Origin: Gemmatimonadaceae bacterium | GTDB lineage: Bacteria > Gemmatimonadota > Gemmatimonadetes > Gemmatimonadales > Gemmatimonadaceae | Assembly (NCBI GenBank): GCA_035633115.1 | Contig: DASQFN010000045.1 | Coordinates: 124,001-188,000 of the forward strand | Reading direction: 5' to 3' | DNA: 64,000 nucleotides | Shown here: piece by piece, positions 26,546 to 36,340 of the stretch | Layout of the letters: the number at the start of each line of letters is the position of its first letter | Position numbering within the stretch: position 1 is the first letter of the stretch | Notes under the pieces: generated by a model | What the model was told of the DNA's origin: nothing | What the model saw: the letters and a program-made list of their open reading frames with translations, nothing else | Database searches by the model: none | Position numbers and translations under genes: made by a program

Positions 26546-28989
26546 CAGTGTGCCGTGAGTCCGGGCCGCAGAGAGTCCGGCGCTCCCTTCTCGTGATGGG
26601 CAGCCGCGCGCCGGGCGGCCCGCCCCGCACCGATCTTGAGCACGTCATCGCGCAAAGCGATCGTCAGCACCTCGTCCATCGTCTTCACCGGGTGAAAGCG
26701 CACAGATGCGCGCACCTCTTCCGGGAGATCGTCTACATCCCGAGCATTGCCGTGAGGTATGATGACGTCGCTGATCTTGTTCCGGTGGGCCGCGACCGAT
26801 TTTTCCTTGAGCCCACCGATCGGGAGCACGCGACCTCGCAGCGTGATCTCGCCGGTCATCGCAACGTCTCCGCGAACGGGAACGCCCGTGAGAGCACTTA
26901 TCACTCCAGTGGCAATGGCGATTCCCGCCGACGGTCCGTCTTTCGGCGTCGCGCCGGCCGGCATGTGGATGTGGATGTCCCGGTTGCGATAGAAATCCCC
27001 GTCCAATCCCAACGCGTGTGCGCGCGTTCGCGCATAGCTCAACGCCGCACTCGCCGATTCCTTCATCACGTCGCCCAGTGTTCCCGTGAGCTGAACCTTT
27101 CCCCGACCCTTGACGACGCTCACCTCCACTTCGAGCACCTCGCCACCCGCACTCGTGTAGGCCAGTCCCGAAGCTACGCCGACCTTGTCCTCCAGCGATG
27201 CGTCGTCGGGATCGTAGGGAGGGGAACCGAGCAGCTCGCGCAGATCTGCGACCGTGACCAGCTGTTTGACCTCACCGGGCGCGCGCTCTGCCTGACGGCG
27301 CGCAAGCTTGCGGGCCACTCGGGCAATGCGACGCTCGAGCTCGCGCACGCCAGCCTCACGCGTGTAGCCGCGCATGATCCCGGGCAGCACTTCCGGATCC
27401 CACGTTATGTCGTCGGCGTTGAGTCCGTTCGCCTTGATCTGTCGCGGAATCAGGAACTGCCGCGCGATCGCCATCTTCTCGTGGTCCAGATAGCCAGGCA
27501 GGCGGATAATCTCCATTCTGTCTCGAAGCGGCTCGGGAATTCCGGCAAGCGTATTTGCCGTCGTGATGAACAGTACCTGCGACAGGTCGTAATCGACCTC
27601 CAGATAATTATCGTTGAACGTGGTGTTCTGCTCGGGATCGAGCACCTCCAGCAGTGCCGCCGCGGGATCGCCGCGATAGTCCTGCCCGAGCTTGTCCACC
27701 TCATCGAGCAGAATCACCGGATTCACGACCTCAGCGCGACGCATTGCCTGGATGATCCGGCCCGGCATCGACCCGATGTACGTACGCCGGTGACCTCTGA
27801 TCTCCGCCTCGTCACGGACGCCGCCGAGCGCCATGCGAATGAACCGCCGGCCGAGTGCGCGCGCGATAGAGCGTCCGAGTGATGTCTTGCCGACACCAGG
27901 CGGGCCGACGAAACACAGTATCTGCCCTTCGATATGGCCAACCAGCGAAAGCACCGCTATGAAGTCCAGAATGCGCTCCTTGACTTCTTCGAGACCGTAA
28001 TGATCCTCGTCGAGGATGCGGCGCGCATGTGCAACGTCGAGCACGTCGTCGCTTCGCTCCACCCACGGAATCCCGATGATCCAGTCAATGAAGTTCCGCG
28101 AAACCGTAAACTCGGGAGACATCGGGGACATCCGCCGGAGCTTTCTCAGCTCGCGGAGAGCGCGCGTCTTTACGAGCTCCGGCAGCGACTTCTTGTTTAC
28201 CTGCGCCTCGAGATCCGTGTAGTCGTCGCCGTCCTCCTCGCCGAGCTCCTTGTGAATCGCGCGCAGCTGCTCCTGTAGATAGAACTCGCGCTGATTCTGA
28301 AAGAGTGCGCCGCGAACATCGTCGTCGATCTTGCGCTCGAGCTTGAGCAGCTCGCCTTCGCTGGTGAGCGTGTCGGCGAGCGACTCGAGCAGATCCTTGA
28401 GGGTGCGAGACTCCAGCAGCCGCTGCCGGAGATCGAATTTGACAGCGATGTGAGCGGCCACTCCCCACGCCTGCCGTTCCTCCGACTCCGTGCTCTGAAT
28501 GAGTCCCACGACTTCCGGCGGGATCCGGCGATGCAGAGCGACGTACTCCTCGAATCGTGAAAGCACACGATTCGCCAGCGCCCGAGTCTCCGAGGCCCCG
28601 GCGCCCTCGGCCCACACTATTGGCGCCACGTTGGCGCGAATGTATGGCCCGGTTGCCGTGTAGCGCGTGACCTTCGCGCGGGCAAACCCCTCGACGAGCA
28701 CGCGCGTGCTGCCGTTCGGAAGTCGCACAACCTGGAGAACGCGACCAATGACGCCGGCGCGGTGAAGATCCGCCGCGCCTGGCTCCTGAGTCTCACCCTC
28801 CTTCTGTGCGACGAGAAGAATCAGCTTGTCGGCCTCGACCGCCGCGTCGATTGCAGCCAGGGACGCCGGCCGACCAACGAGCAGGGGAATTACGACGTAG
28901 GGGAAGACGACCACGTCGCGAAGCGGCAGGACCGGAATGCGATCGGCCGCCTGCACCGCCTCGCCCTCGCGCAGGTATTCTTGTGTCAC
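26545..28989 (-). CDS. lon: ATP-dependent protease Lon
   Basis: Lon degrades misfolded and short-lived regulatory proteins in the cytoplasm. The N-terminal substrate-binding domain begins [20 protein letters not shown]. The AAA+ module has Walker [12 protein letters not shown] and Walker [12 protein letters not shown]. The C-terminal Ser-Lys protease has the catalytic Ser in [14 protein letters not shown] and the Lys in [14 protein letters not shown]. Length (814) is standard. It follows clpX by 66 bases in the same direction. No HrcA-type CIRCE palindrome is visible in that gap. Confidence 0.98.
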   Translation of the reverse strand: MTQEYLREGEAVQAADRIPVLPLRDVVVFPYVVIPLLVGRPASLAAIDAAVEADKLILLVAQKEGETQEPGAADLHRAGVIGRVLQVVRLPNGSTRVLVEGFARAKVTRYTATGPYIRANVAPIVWAEGAGASETRALANRVLSRFEEYVALHRRIPPEVVGLIQSTESEERQAWGVAAHIAVKFDLRQRLLESRTLKDLLESLADTLTSEGELLKLERKIDDDVRGALFQNQREFYLQEQLRAIHKELGEEDGDDYTDLEAQVNKKSLPELVKTRALRELRKLRRMSPMSPEFTVSRNFIDWIIGIPWVERSDDVLDVAHARRILDEDHYGLEEVKERILDFIAVLSLVGHIEGQILCFVGPPGVGKTSLGRSIARALGRRFIRMALGGVRDEAEIRGHRRTYIGSMPGRIIQAMRRAEVVNPVILLDEVDKLGQDYRGDPAAALLEVLDPEQNTTFNDNYLEVDYDLSQVLFITTANTLAGIPEPLRDRMEIIRLPGYLDHEKMAIARQFLIPRQIKANGLNADDITWDPEVLPGIMRGYTREAGVRELERRIARVARKLARRQAERAPGEVKQLVTVADLRELLGSPPYDPDDASLEDKVGVASGLAYTSAGGEVLEVEVSVVKGRGKVQLTGTLGDVMKESASAALSYARTRAHALGLDGDFYRNRDIHIHMPAGATPKDGPSAGIAIATGVISALTGVPVRGDVAMTGEITLRGRVLPIGGLKEKSVAAHRNKISDVIIPHGNARDVDDLPEEVRASVRFHPVKTMDEVLTIALRDDVLKIGAGRAARRAAAHHEKGAPDSLRPGLTAH

Positions 28990-29055
28990 GATGATCTGAT
29001 GTCTGTTAAGGGCCCGGGCGCTCTTGTGCTACGGGCCGTTGGAGCGGTCAGCGAC

Positions 29056-30297
29056 TTACGCTTCCTTCTTGCGTCTGACCGGCGAGATCTCGAGCAGCGG
29101 CTGCGTGCCGTTGGTGATGCACGACTCGGTCACCTTGACCTCGACCACGTCCTCTCTGCTCGGCAGGTCGAACATCACGTCCATCAGGACTTCCTCGAGG
29201 ATCGCTCTCAGACCGCGCGCGCCAGTCCCCCGCTTCAGCGCTTTTGTCGCGATCGCGGTGAGTGCGCCTTCGTCGAAAGTGATCTTCACTTCCTCGAGGC
29301 CGAACAGCTTCGCGTACTGTTTCGTCAGAGCGTTCTTCGGCTCCTTCAGGATTCGCACCAGCGACTTCTCATCGAGCGCATCGAGCGCTACGGTGACAGG
29401 CAGGCGACCGACGAGCTCCGGAATCATCCCGTAGCGCAGCAGATCGTCAGGCTCGACCTCGCCGAACGGGTTCGTCTTGTCGTGCGCCTTGAGTCCCGCC
29501 TGATTGTTGAACCCTATCTGCCTTCGTCCCGTACGCGCTTCAATAATCTTCTCGAGACCGTCGAATGCACCGCCGCAGATGAAGAGAATGTCCTTGGTGT
29601 TGAGCTGGATGTACTCCTGCTGCGGATGCTTGCGACCGCCCTGCGGCGGAACCGAAGCGACCGTTCCCTCGATGATCTTCAGCAGCGCCTGCTGTACGCC
29701 CTCGCCCGAGACGTCGCGCGTAATGCTTGGATTCTCCGACTTGCGGGCGATCTTGTCGATCTCGTCGATGTAGACTATCCCGCGCTCGCATTCGGCGATG
29801 TTGAAATCGCCCGCCTGAAGGAGCCGGACGAGAATGTTCTCGACATCTTCACCGACGTAACCCGCCTCTGTGAGAGTCGTGGCATCGGCGATGGTAAACG
29901 GGACATCCAGAATGCGCGCCAGCGTCCGGGCCAGCAAAGTCTTGCCGACACCAGTCGGGCCGATCAGCAGAATATTGGACTTGTCGAGCTCGACATCGTC
30001 GTCCTTGAGTGAGCTCGAGTTGATTCGCTTGTAGTGGTTGTAGACCGAAACCGAGAGTGCCTTCTTCGCCTGCTCCTGTCCGATCACGTACTGATCGAGA
30101 ACGTCCTTTATCTCCTGCGGAGACGGGACCTGTGTTATCGCCTCCGATACCTCGCGCTCCTCGTCCTCGGCGAGGATCTCGTTGCACAGCGCAATGCACT
30201 CATTGCAGATGTACACCGATGGTCCGGAAATGAACTTGCGGACCGAATCCTTCGATTTACCGCAGAAGGAACAACGGAGATGCTTGTCTTGGGACAT
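29056..30297 (-). CDS. clpX: ClpX unfoldase subunit of ClpXP
   Basis: ClpX unfolds tagged substrates and feeds them to ClpP. The N-terminal zinc-binding domain ([20 protein letters not shown], then ICNECIALC) has all four cysteines. The AAA+ core shows Walker [17 protein letters not shown], Walker [12 protein letters not shown], the substrate pore loop near GYVGEDVE and the sensor region around [16 protein letters not shown]. Length (413) is typical. A GC-rich hairpin sits between clpP and clpX. Confidence 0.98.
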   Translation of the reverse strand: MSQDKHLRCSFCGKSKDSVRKFISGPSVYICNECIALCNEILAEDEEREVSEAITQVPSPQEIKDVLDQYVIGQEQAKKALSVSVYNHYKRINSSSLKDDDVELDKSNILLIGPTGVGKTLLARTLARILDVPFTIADATTLTEAGYVGEDVENILVRLLQAGDFNIAECERGIVYIDEIDKIARKSENPSITRDVSGEGVQQALLKIIEGTVASVPPQGGRKHPQQEYIQLNTKDILFICGGAFDGLEKIIEARTGRRQIGFNNQAGLKAHDKTNPFGEVEPDDLLRYGMIPELVGRLPVTVALDALDEKSLVRILKEPKNALTKQYAKLFGLEEVKITFDEGALTAIATKALKRGTGARGLRAILEEVLMDVMFDLPSREDVVEVKVTESCITNGTQPLLEISPVRRKKEA

Positions 30298-30383
30298 TGA
30301 CAGGAGGCAACGCCCGGATCACCCGCCGCTCCGCTCCGGCGGTCTGCCGGTAAGGCGCTTCGAAGGATTCAGGCTGATTTACA

Positions 30384-30402
30384 GGCCGCCCAGCGGGCGG
30401 CC
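30384..30402 (-). other. GC-rich perfect hairpin between clpP and clpX
   Basis: GGCCGCCC and GGGCGGCC flank a 3-base loop. Read on the minus strand it lies 66 bases after the clpP stop and 86 bases before the clpX start, and it is followed by TGTAAATC rather than a T run. It could partly attenuate transcription or protect the clpP mRNA 3' end. Confidence 0.5.
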
Positions 30403-30467
30403 GACAAAACACCGGCTAATGAACAACTAACAGCGGTTCTGTATATGGTCAAGCACAATCCGAAGCG

Positions 30468-31082
30468 CTACCGCTTAAGCGCCTCCTCCATCGTTCCACG
30501 ATAGTTCAAGACGTTGTCAATAAGCCCATAGTCACGGGCCTCCTCGGCCGACATGAACCGGTCCCGATCCATGTCCCGCTCGATCTGCTCGATCGGTCTA
30601 CCCGTATGTTTAGAGAACAGCTCGTTCATCTTAGATCTAAGGTAAAGGATCTCCCTCGCCTGGATCTCGATGTCCGATGCCGAGCCTTGCGTGCCGCCGC
30701 TGGGCTGGTGGATCATGATCCGGGAGTGGGGGAGCGCCGACCGCTTTCCGGGCCTCCCGGCGGCCAGAAGGAACGATCCCATGCTCGCTGCCAGGCCCAT
30801 GCAGTTGGTGTTTACAGGCGACTTCAGGAACTGCATCGTGTCGTAAATCGCCATCCCGGCGGAAACGCTCCCGCCCGGAGAGTTGATGTAGATATGGATG
30901 TCGCGCTCGGGATTATCCGCTTCCAGGAACAGGAGCTGCGCAATCACGACATTCGCCACATCATCATTTATCGGCGTGCCGAGGAAGATGATGCGGTCCA
31001 TGAGGAGGCGGGAAAAGACGTCGTAGGTCCGCTCCCCGCGGCTCGACCGCTCGATTACGTAAGGCGTGTACAGTGTCGGCAT
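30468..31082 (-). CDS. clpP: ClpP proteolytic subunit
   Basis: The Ser protease barrel of the ClpXP complex. The catalytic Ser lies in [16 protein letters not shown] and the His in [13 protein letters not shown]; the Asp follows in the handle region ([20 protein letters not shown]). It starts [20 protein letters not shown], which is standard. Length (204) is normal. It lies 13 bases after tig, in the classic tig-clpP-clpX-lon order. Confidence 0.98.
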   Translation of the reverse strand: MPTLYTPYVIERSSRGERTYDVFSRLLMDRIIFLGTPINDDVANVVIAQLLFLEADNPERDIHIYINSPGGSVSAGMAIYDTMQFLKSPVNTNCMGLAASMGSFLLAAGRPGKRSALPHSRIMIHQPSGGTQGSASDIEIQAREILYLRSKMNELFSKHTGRPIEQIERDMDRDRFMSAEEARDYGLIDNVLNYRGTMEEALKR

Positions 31083-31095
31083 GGCTGACTGCTCC

Positions 31096-32343
31096 TCAGC
31101 TTTCAGTTTGGATTTCGTTTCGTTCCGTGAGCCACTTGAAGACCTTGTCCTCTGTCAGGCTGCGCTCGATGTCCTTGAGGCGGCCGCTCTTTTCCATCTG
31201 GGCGTAAAGCTGTCCGGGATTTACCCCGCGCTTCTCCGCCTGTTCGGCTAGCCTGTCATCGATATCCTTTTCGGTCGCGGCCAGCTGCTCACGCTCGGCG
31301 ATCGTCTCGATGACAAGATCGCGCCTGATCTGGCGCTCTGCCATGTTCCGAAACTCGGTCGCGAAGCGGTCCCGCTCTTCCTCGGGTACCTGATAAGCTT
31401 CCGCATAATTCTGGACCATCTTTTGGATCCAGCTTTTCGGGATCTCGAACGGATTGGCGCCGATGATCTCGTCGACGAGCTTCTGCCTGACGTCTGCGTC
31501 GGCTTCACGAGTCGCGTGCTCCGTGAGATCGGTGCGGATTGCAGTGCGGAGGGCATCGAGTGACTCGAAGTCGCCAACTTCCCGCGCGAAAGCATCGTCG
31601 AGCGGAGGCGGCTCCTTTCGTTTTACGTCGTTGAGAGTGATGCGCACCGTCTTGGTCTGTCCGCGCTGGGCTTCATCCGGAAAATCGTCCGGCCAGCGGA
31701 CCGGGCGCTGGACGGTTTGTCCGGGCGCCGCCTCCATGATCAGCTCCTCGATGCCCGGAATCGCCTGTCCGGCGCCGAGGACCAGTGGATACGCCTTTTC
31801 TTCTCCGGGTGCGTCGGGCTTGTCACTCGTCGAGAGCTGGACGTTCACCATGTCGCCCGGCATCGGCTTGTCTTCAACGGGAGTCCACGCCGCCCGCTGG
31901 TCGCGGATGTGCTCGAGCTGCTCGGCGACCGAGTCCTCGGTGATGGAGACTTTTTTCCGTGTTACGCGAAAGCCCGACGTTCGCGCGAGCTCGATGGTCG
32001 GGCGGAGCTCGAAGTGAAGCTCGAAGGTGAGCGGCTTGCCTTCCTCGAAGGTGAGGTCGTGAACGTGGGGCTGCGATGCCACTTTGAGATCCTGTTTCTC
32101 GATGATCTCCTTGTAGGCGTCGCGAACCAGCGATTCGACGGCTTCCTGGCGAATCGCGTCGGCGAATTTCTTCCTGACCATCGCCGCCGGTGCTTTTCCG
32201 GGGCGGAAGCCGGGAAGGCGCACCGACGATGCGTAACGCCGTGCGGCCTTGTCTTCCGCGTCACGCACCGTCTCGACCGGGACGGAAACCTGCACGTGGC
32301 GGTCGACTCCGCTTGTTTCTTTCGGCGTGATCTCGATGTTCAT
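31096..32343 (-). CDS. tig: Trigger factor
   Basis: The ribosome-bound chaperone and peptidyl-prolyl isomerase. From [20 protein letters not shown] the N-terminal domain leads to the ribosome-docking signature [18 protein letters not shown]. The FKBP-like domain follows ([36 protein letters not shown]), then the helical C-terminal arms. Length is 415 residues. The ATG at 32343 is chosen because the longer open frame adds 58 residues that fit no trigger factor and run into the preceding small gene. Confidence 0.97.
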   Translation of the reverse strand: MNIEITPKETSGVDRHVQVSVPVETVRDAEDKAARRYASSVRLPGFRPGKAPAAMVRKKFADAIRQEAVESLVRDAYKEIIEKQDLKVASQPHVHDLTFEEGKPLTFELHFELRPTIELARTSGFRVTRKKVSITEDSVAEQLEHIRDQRAAWTPVEDKPMPGDMVNVQLSTSDKPDAPGEEKAYPLVLGAGQAIPGIEELIMEAAPGQTVQRPVRWPDDFPDEAQRGQTKTVRITLNDVKRKEPPPLDDAFAREVGDFESLDALRTAIRTDLTEHATREADADVRQKLVDEIIGANPFEIPKSWIQKMVQNYAEAYQVPEEERDRFATEFRNMAERQIRRDLVIETIAEREQLAATEKDIDDRLAEQAEKRGVNPGQLYAQMEKSGRLKDIERSLTEDKVFKWLTERNEIQTES

Positions 32344-32372
32344 TCGCGCAATATAACAGGAAGTGCAAATGC

Positions 32373-32606
32373 TCAGACTCGATCGTCGAGTCCTTTCACT
32401 CCTTCCATGTTGGCGCAATTCGCACAGCAGTAGAAAGTGCCGTTTGCCTCCATGCCGTGGCCGATTATCCGGCAGTCGCAGTGGGCGCAATGCGGCGCCA
32501 TCGCATGAATGGCGCACTCGAACGAGTCGAACGTGTGCGATTCGCCGCCACGAGTAACGGAAAACGACTTGTCGTAGTCGTTCCCGCAGACTTCACACTT
32601 AGCCAT
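32373..32606 (-). CDS. Small Cys-rich zinc-ribbon-like protein
   Basis: A 77-residue cytosolic protein. CEVCGNDYDKSF, a lone Cys in DSFECAIHAM, HCAHCDCRIIGHG and FYCCANCANMEGV give several CxxC knuckles that could bind two metal ions. Similar small proteins are common in bacteria, some loosely grouped with prokaryotic metallothioneins; the function is not established. The start MAKCEVCG is chosen over an upstream ATG because the added 26 residues look non-coding. It lies 29 bases before tig on the same strand and is divergent from yedK. Confidence 0.78.
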   Translation of the reverse strand: MAKCEVCGNDYDKSFSVTRGGESHTFDSFECAIHAMAPHCAHCDCRIIGHGMEANGTFYCCANCANMEGVKGLDDRV

Positions 32607-32701
32607 CACGTGCCTCGCGAGGAGATTGGTATGGCCATGTGATGCGCGTTCCGGGCCATCGCTTCCGGCGGGGGCGGCTGACACGAATTATCTTGAAGCC
32701 G

Positions 32702-33505
32702 ATGTGCGGACGATCGACTCTTCACGACGCCCCGACGAACGTTCTCGAGCGGTTCAGCCTTCCCCCTGTGCTGCCCGGCTTCGAGGCGCACTACAACATC
32801 GCGCCCACGCAGCAGCAGTGGACGATTCTCCGGGAGAAGGACGGTTCTCCGGCCGCTCGTCAGATGCGATGGGGGCTGATCCCTTCGTGGGCATCCGATC
32901 CGTCGATTGGTCACCGAATGATCAATGCGCGGGCCGAGTCTCTCACCGAGAAAGCAGCATTCAGCGCGCCGCTCGAGAGTCAGCGCTGTCTCATTCTCGC
33001 CGATGGGTATTACGAGTGGCGCACAGAAGGGAAATCGAAGATCCCGATGTATTTTCGGCTTGCCGACGGCAGAGCATTCGGCCTTGCGGGTTTGTGGGAC
33101 CGATGGGAGAAGGGTGATGCTCCGCTCGAGACGTGCACCGTAATTACTACGTCAGCCGGCCCGCGCACGCGGCCCTTTCATCACCGCATGCCTGTTCTGC
33201 TCGTGGATGATGCTCAGACGGCGTGGCTCGACGGCACCGCCACACCGCGCGAGCTGTTACGAATGCTCAGATCCTACGATGCAGCTGATCTCGAGATGTA
33301 CGATGTGAGCCGGCAGGTGAACAACACCGCGAACGATTCCCCCGACTGCATCTCGCCTGTGGAAGCGACCCCGGAAGGTGCGACTGAAAAGGAAGCGATC
33401 ACGAAGCACACGAAGCACACGAAGAACAGCAGGAACACTGACGATACGGAGCAGTTTCTTTTGGGGGAACTGCTCGCGCCAGTACGGCCCCGATCGCCAG
33501 GCTGA
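32702..33505 (+). CDS. Abasic-site DNA-protein crosslinking protein (YedK/HMCES, SRAP)
   Basis: A SOS-response-associated peptidase-fold protein that forms a thiazolidine crosslink with abasic sites in single-stranded DNA. MCGRSTLHDAPTNVLERF supplies Cys2. Asn75 in RMINARAES, Glu105 in DGYYEW and His160 in RPFHHRMPVLL fall at the positions known for the family. The start is ATG 32702 because the catalytic Cys must be residue 2. The last ~36 residues (KHTKHTKNSRNTDD and onward) are not part of the fold. They are read from a palindromic repeat that has entered the 3' end. Confidence 0.93.
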   Translation: MCGRSTLHDAPTNVLERFSLPPVLPGFEAHYNIAPTQQQWTILREKDGSPAARQMRWGLIPSWASDPSIGHRMINARAESLTEKAAFSAPLESQRCLILADGYYEWRTEGKSKIPMYFRLADGRAFGLAGLWDRWEKGDAPLETCTVITTSAGPRTRPFHHRMPVLLVDDAQTAWLDGTATPRELLRMLRSYDAADLEMYDVSRQVNNTANDSPDCISPVEATPEGATEKEAITKHTKHTKNSRNTDDTEQFLLGELLAPVRPRSPG

Positions 33506-33602
33506 CTTAAACCCTCAAGAAACAAGTGCGCCAAAAGAAGTGAGGGCGCCTCGCGGCGCCCTCCGTGATCTTCGTGTGCTTCGTGGTCGCTTCCTCTTCA
33601 GT
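33383..33602. repeat. Inverted-repeat element at the yedK 3' end
   Basis: Arms of 33 bases (33383-33415 and 33570-33602) with 2 mismatches carry CACGAAGCACACGAAG. An extra CACACGAAG unit follows the left arm. The left arm is inside the yedK frame and encodes its KHTKHTKN tail. The 154-base interior includes the yedK stop and a GC hairpin. Confidence 0.85.
33542..33563. terminator. GC-rich hairpin between convergent genes
   Basis: GAGGGCGCC and GGCGCCCTC pair perfectly around TCGC, downstream of yedK and of the convergent YciF gene. There is no T tract on either side, so it is a terminator candidate only. Confidence 0.4.
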
Positions 33603-33618
33603 GAAGATCCGCCCGGGT

Positions 33619-34110
33619 TCAGACCTCTGCCTCGATGTTGACCGAGGTCTCCGCGATCTGCGTCAGAAGCTTGTCCGTATTCCCTTCTTCGTCGAGTGTC
33701 GCCTGCAGAAGGTCGGCCTGAGCTTCGTATCCGAGCTGCCTGGCGTACGTCCTCACGCATCCGTAACCCGCCATCTCGTAATGCTCCACGTGCTGAGCCG
33801 CGGCGATGAGGCCAGCGTCGAGCACGTCGGGCTCCGGTTTTTCCTTGATGAGCTCCTGACTTTCTTTGATCAGCCCTTCCATGCCAACGCACTTCTTTCC
33901 TTTCGGGCTGACACCCAGGTCATCACACACCTGCTCGACGCGGTGAAGGTGCACCTCGGTCTCCTTCAGGTGCCGGCTGAACGCCTGCCTCAGCTCATCA
34001 TTCGATGATGCCTTGATCATCTTCGGAAGCGCCTTGATGATCTGATTCTCGGCGCTGTAGAGGTCCTTGAGCTGCTCTACATAAAGGTCTTTCAGGGTTT
34101 CCATTTCCAT
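33619..34110 (-). CDS. YciF-like ferritin-fold stress protein (DUF892)
   Basis: A 163-residue four-helix protein. MEMETLKDLYVEQLKDLYSA followed by ENQIIKALPKMI is the DUF892/YciF start, and HLKETEVHLHRVEQVCDDLG and HVEHYEMAGYGCVRTYARQL carry the Glu/His residues expected for a di-iron centre. YciF-type proteins are linked to general, osmotic or oxidative stress; their activity is unclear. The ATG at 34110 replaces a longer frame whose extra residues do not fit. It faces the Rieske-FAD reductase gene divergently. Confidence 0.9.
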   Translation of the reverse strand: MEMETLKDLYVEQLKDLYSAENQIIKALPKMIKASSNDELRQAFSRHLKETEVHLHRVEQVCDDLGVSPKGKKCVGMEGLIKESQELIKEKPEPDVLDAGLIAAAQHVEHYEMAGYGCVRTYARQLGYEAQADLLQATLDEEGNTDKLLTQIAETSVNIEAEV

Positions 34111-34283
34111 AGTGCTCTCCCGGATTTGCGGCGGTTGCCTCGTGAATCGTGTAGACAGCAAAGGCAATTGGAGTGCCATCAGCGATTGGACCGTGGGAAC
34201 GCACGAACGATAGAAATGTGACCCCAGTGCTGCGCGAAAAATGTATGATTCGTACGGAACTGAGGACCAACTGAGGAGACGAT

Positions 34284-35813
34284 TTGGAAAGCACCGGGTT
34301 GACAGGGCCGGATCTCGGCAACGGAATACCCGAAGCGGATCTCGCTCCGGGTTCGATTATCCTGGGCCACGCAGCCGGAGAGGCCGTGCTCGTCGCGCGG
34401 CAGGGTGACGAGATATTTGCCGTCGCTGCCGGATGTACTCATTACGGCGGGCCGCTCGCCGAAGGCCTTCTCGTGGGCACTACTGTGCGCTGCCCGTGGC
34501 ACCATGCGTGCTTCGACCTGCGGACCGGCGCCGCCGTTCGCGCTCCGGCGCTCAACGATCTCGCCTGCTGGACGGTTGCGCGACGAGACGGAAAGATCGT
34601 GGTCGGCGAGAAGCGTGAGTCCTCACGGCCGGCGCCTGTGTCGGGACAGGGAGTTCGATCGCGTCCTGCCTCGGTTGCAATAGTCGGCGCAGGCTCCGCC
34701 GGAAACGCCGCGGCGGAGATGCTGCGTCGCGAGCGCTACGACGGGCCGGTAACGGTCTTCGATTCCGATCCGCTGGCGCCGTACGACAGGCCAAATCTTT
34801 CGAAGGACTACCTCGCGGGAAACGCACTGGAAGAGTGGATTCCCCTGCACCCGGCGTCGTTCTACGAGGAGCTCCAGATCGAGCTCGTGCTCGACAAGCC
34901 GGTGCATGCGCTCGATGCGGCCGCGCGCCGGCTCACGTTCGCTGACGGCAGCACCCGGGAATTCGGGTCGGTGCTGCTTGCGACAGGTGCATCGCCTATC
35001 CGTCTCGACATCCCGGTTGCCGGCGGTCCCGAGATCCGATATCTGCGCACTCTCGAGGATAGCCGCTCGATTATCGCCGCAGCGGGTCAGTCGAAACGCG
35101 CTGTAGTGCTGGGTGCGAGCTTCATCGGCCTCGAGGTTGCCGCGTCGCTCCGCACGCGGGGCCTGGACGTTCACGTAGTCGCGCCCGAGAATCGGCCGCT
35201 CGAGAAGGTACTTGGCCCCGAGCTGGGCGATTTCATCCGGAGCGTGCACGAGCAGCACGGGGTGAAATTCCATCTTGGACAGACGGCGACCTCGATCGAG
35301 CGCGGGACAATGACGCTCTCGTCGGGCGAAAAGCTGGAGACTGATCTAATTGTCGCGGGGGTCGGCGTCCGACCAAATCTGCACCTCGCTGAACAGGCGG
35401 GGCTCGACGTGGATCGAGGTGTGCTTGTGAACGAGTATCTCCAGACGAGCGCCGAAGGTGTATTCGCGGCGGGAGACATAGTGCGGTGGCGGGACCCGCA
35501 CTCGGGGCAACGCATTCGTGTCGAGCATTGGGTTGTTGCCGAGCGTCAGGGGCAAAACGCGGCGCGGAACATTCTCGGTCAGAGAGTGCGCTTTGATGAC
35601 GTTCCATTTTTCTGGAGCAACCACTACGACGTCGCGATAGGCTACACCGGGCACGCCGAAAAGTGGGATGCAATCGAGGTTGAAGGCAGCATCTCCGGTC
35701 AGGATTGCGCCGTCAGATTCCGACGCGCCGGAAAGACGATTGCGATCGCAACGATGGGCCGGGACCGTGAGAATCTGGAAGCCGAGCGTGCCATGGAGCT
35801 CGCTCTGGCGTGA
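34284..35813 (+). CDS. Rieske-FAD/NAD(P)H oxidoreductase fusion
   Basis: A 509-residue flavoprotein with an N-terminal Rieske [2Fe-2S] domain: CTHYGGPL and CPWHHACF give the two Cys and two His ligands. From ~130 a pyridine nucleotide-disulfide oxidoreductase core follows: VAIVGAGSAGNAAAEMLRRE (FAD), PYDRPNLSKDYL, the NAD(P)H Rossmann motif VVLGASFIGLEVAASL and GVFAAGDIVRW (FAD). This resembles the AIFL/ferredoxin-reductase group. It may pass electrons from NAD(P)H to an unknown acceptor. It starts with TTG, supported by AGGAG seven bases upstream; no ATG is better placed. Confidence 0.92.
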   Translation: MESTGLTGPDLGNGIPEADLAPGSIILGHAAGEAVLVARQGDEIFAVAAGCTHYGGPLAEGLLVGTTVRCPWHHACFDLRTGAAVRAPALNDLACWTVARRDGKIVVGEKRESSRPAPVSGQGVRSRPASVAIVGAGSAGNAAAEMLRRERYDGPVTVFDSDPLAPYDRPNLSKDYLAGNALEEWIPLHPASFYEELQIELVLDKPVHALDAAARRLTFADGSTREFGSVLLATGASPIRLDIPVAGGPEIRYLRTLEDSRSIIAAAGQSKRAVVLGASFIGLEVAASLRTRGLDVHVVAPENRPLEKVLGPELGDFIRSVHEQHGVKFHLGQTATSIERGTMTLSSGEKLETDLIVAGVGVRPNLHLAEQAGLDVDRGVLVNEYLQTSAEGVFAAGDIVRWRDPHSGQRIRVEHWVVAERQGQNAARNILGQRVRFDDVPFFWSNHYDVAIGYTGHAEKWDAIEVEGSISGQDCAVRFRRAGKTIAIATMGRDRENLEAERAMELALA

Positions 35814-35821
35814 GGCGGAGG

Positions 35822-36124
35822 TCAGAGAGGCCTGCACTTCGAGGAATCGACAGCCTCGCTCCACCACGCTCGCAGCTGGTCGGCATCCCCCTGCTCCCAG
35901 TTTTCCGGGACAGGAATCAATCTTCGCTTTTCGCCTCGTTCGCTCTCGAAGCACAGCCAGCCGCCTTCATATCCAGGCGCGACAACCGAGCGCGCTCTCT
36001 GGGGATGCCTGCGCCGATCGGGGACAGCCCTGCGGTCGCCTCCGGAATAGCTGGCATTCTTCACCTCCCGCCTGGTTTCGTGTCTCCTTTCCGCGGAGCT
36101 CGGGCTCACAAACCAGACTCCCAT
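35822..36124 (-). CDS. Small protein with conserved-looking LCFES/IPVPENW region
   Basis: Up to 100 residues. The C-terminal part (GGWLCFESERGEKRRLIPVP then ENWEQGDADQLRAWW) is compositionally protein-like and resembles short hypothetical proteins I associate with this phylum. The N-terminal part is Arg-rich and less convincing. A GTG at 36064 with GGAGG directly before it is another start; AAAGGAG lies further upstream. It is convergent with the Rieske-FAD gene. Function unknown. Confidence 0.5.
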   Translation of the reverse strand: MGVWFVSPSSAERRHETRREVKNASYSGGDRRAVPDRRRHPQRARSVVAPGYEGGWLCFESERGEKRRLIPVPENWEQGDADQLRAWWSEAVDSSKCRPL

Positions 36125-36232
36125 TTCTGACCGCTCTCATCACTGAATTCCCGGTAGCTCATTCTCACGTCCCGATTCGAACGGTTGTTTACACCGATTA
36201 AGTTGGCAAGTTGAGAGCCGCGACGGGGCGTT

Positions 36233-36324
36233 TTTCGGCGGAATTTGCACACCGTTACTGAAGTGCAAAGGGGTCGAATTTCGGCGGATTTTGCACGCCT
36301 TTGCCGAAGTGCCAAGGGGTCGAT
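36233..36324. repeat. Two tandem 46-base repeats, each with an inner dyad
   Basis: Copies at 36233-36278 and 36279-36324 both run TTTCGGCGGA...GGGGTCGA. Each contains TTTGCAC, 12 bases, then GTGCAAA (GTGCCAA in copy 2), an operator-like dyad. They lie between the small gene and the 3' end of the Cys-cluster regulator gene. The rest of the 217-base gap shows nothing clear. Confidence 0.85.
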
Positions 36325-36340
36325 CGCTACCCTGGTTATG

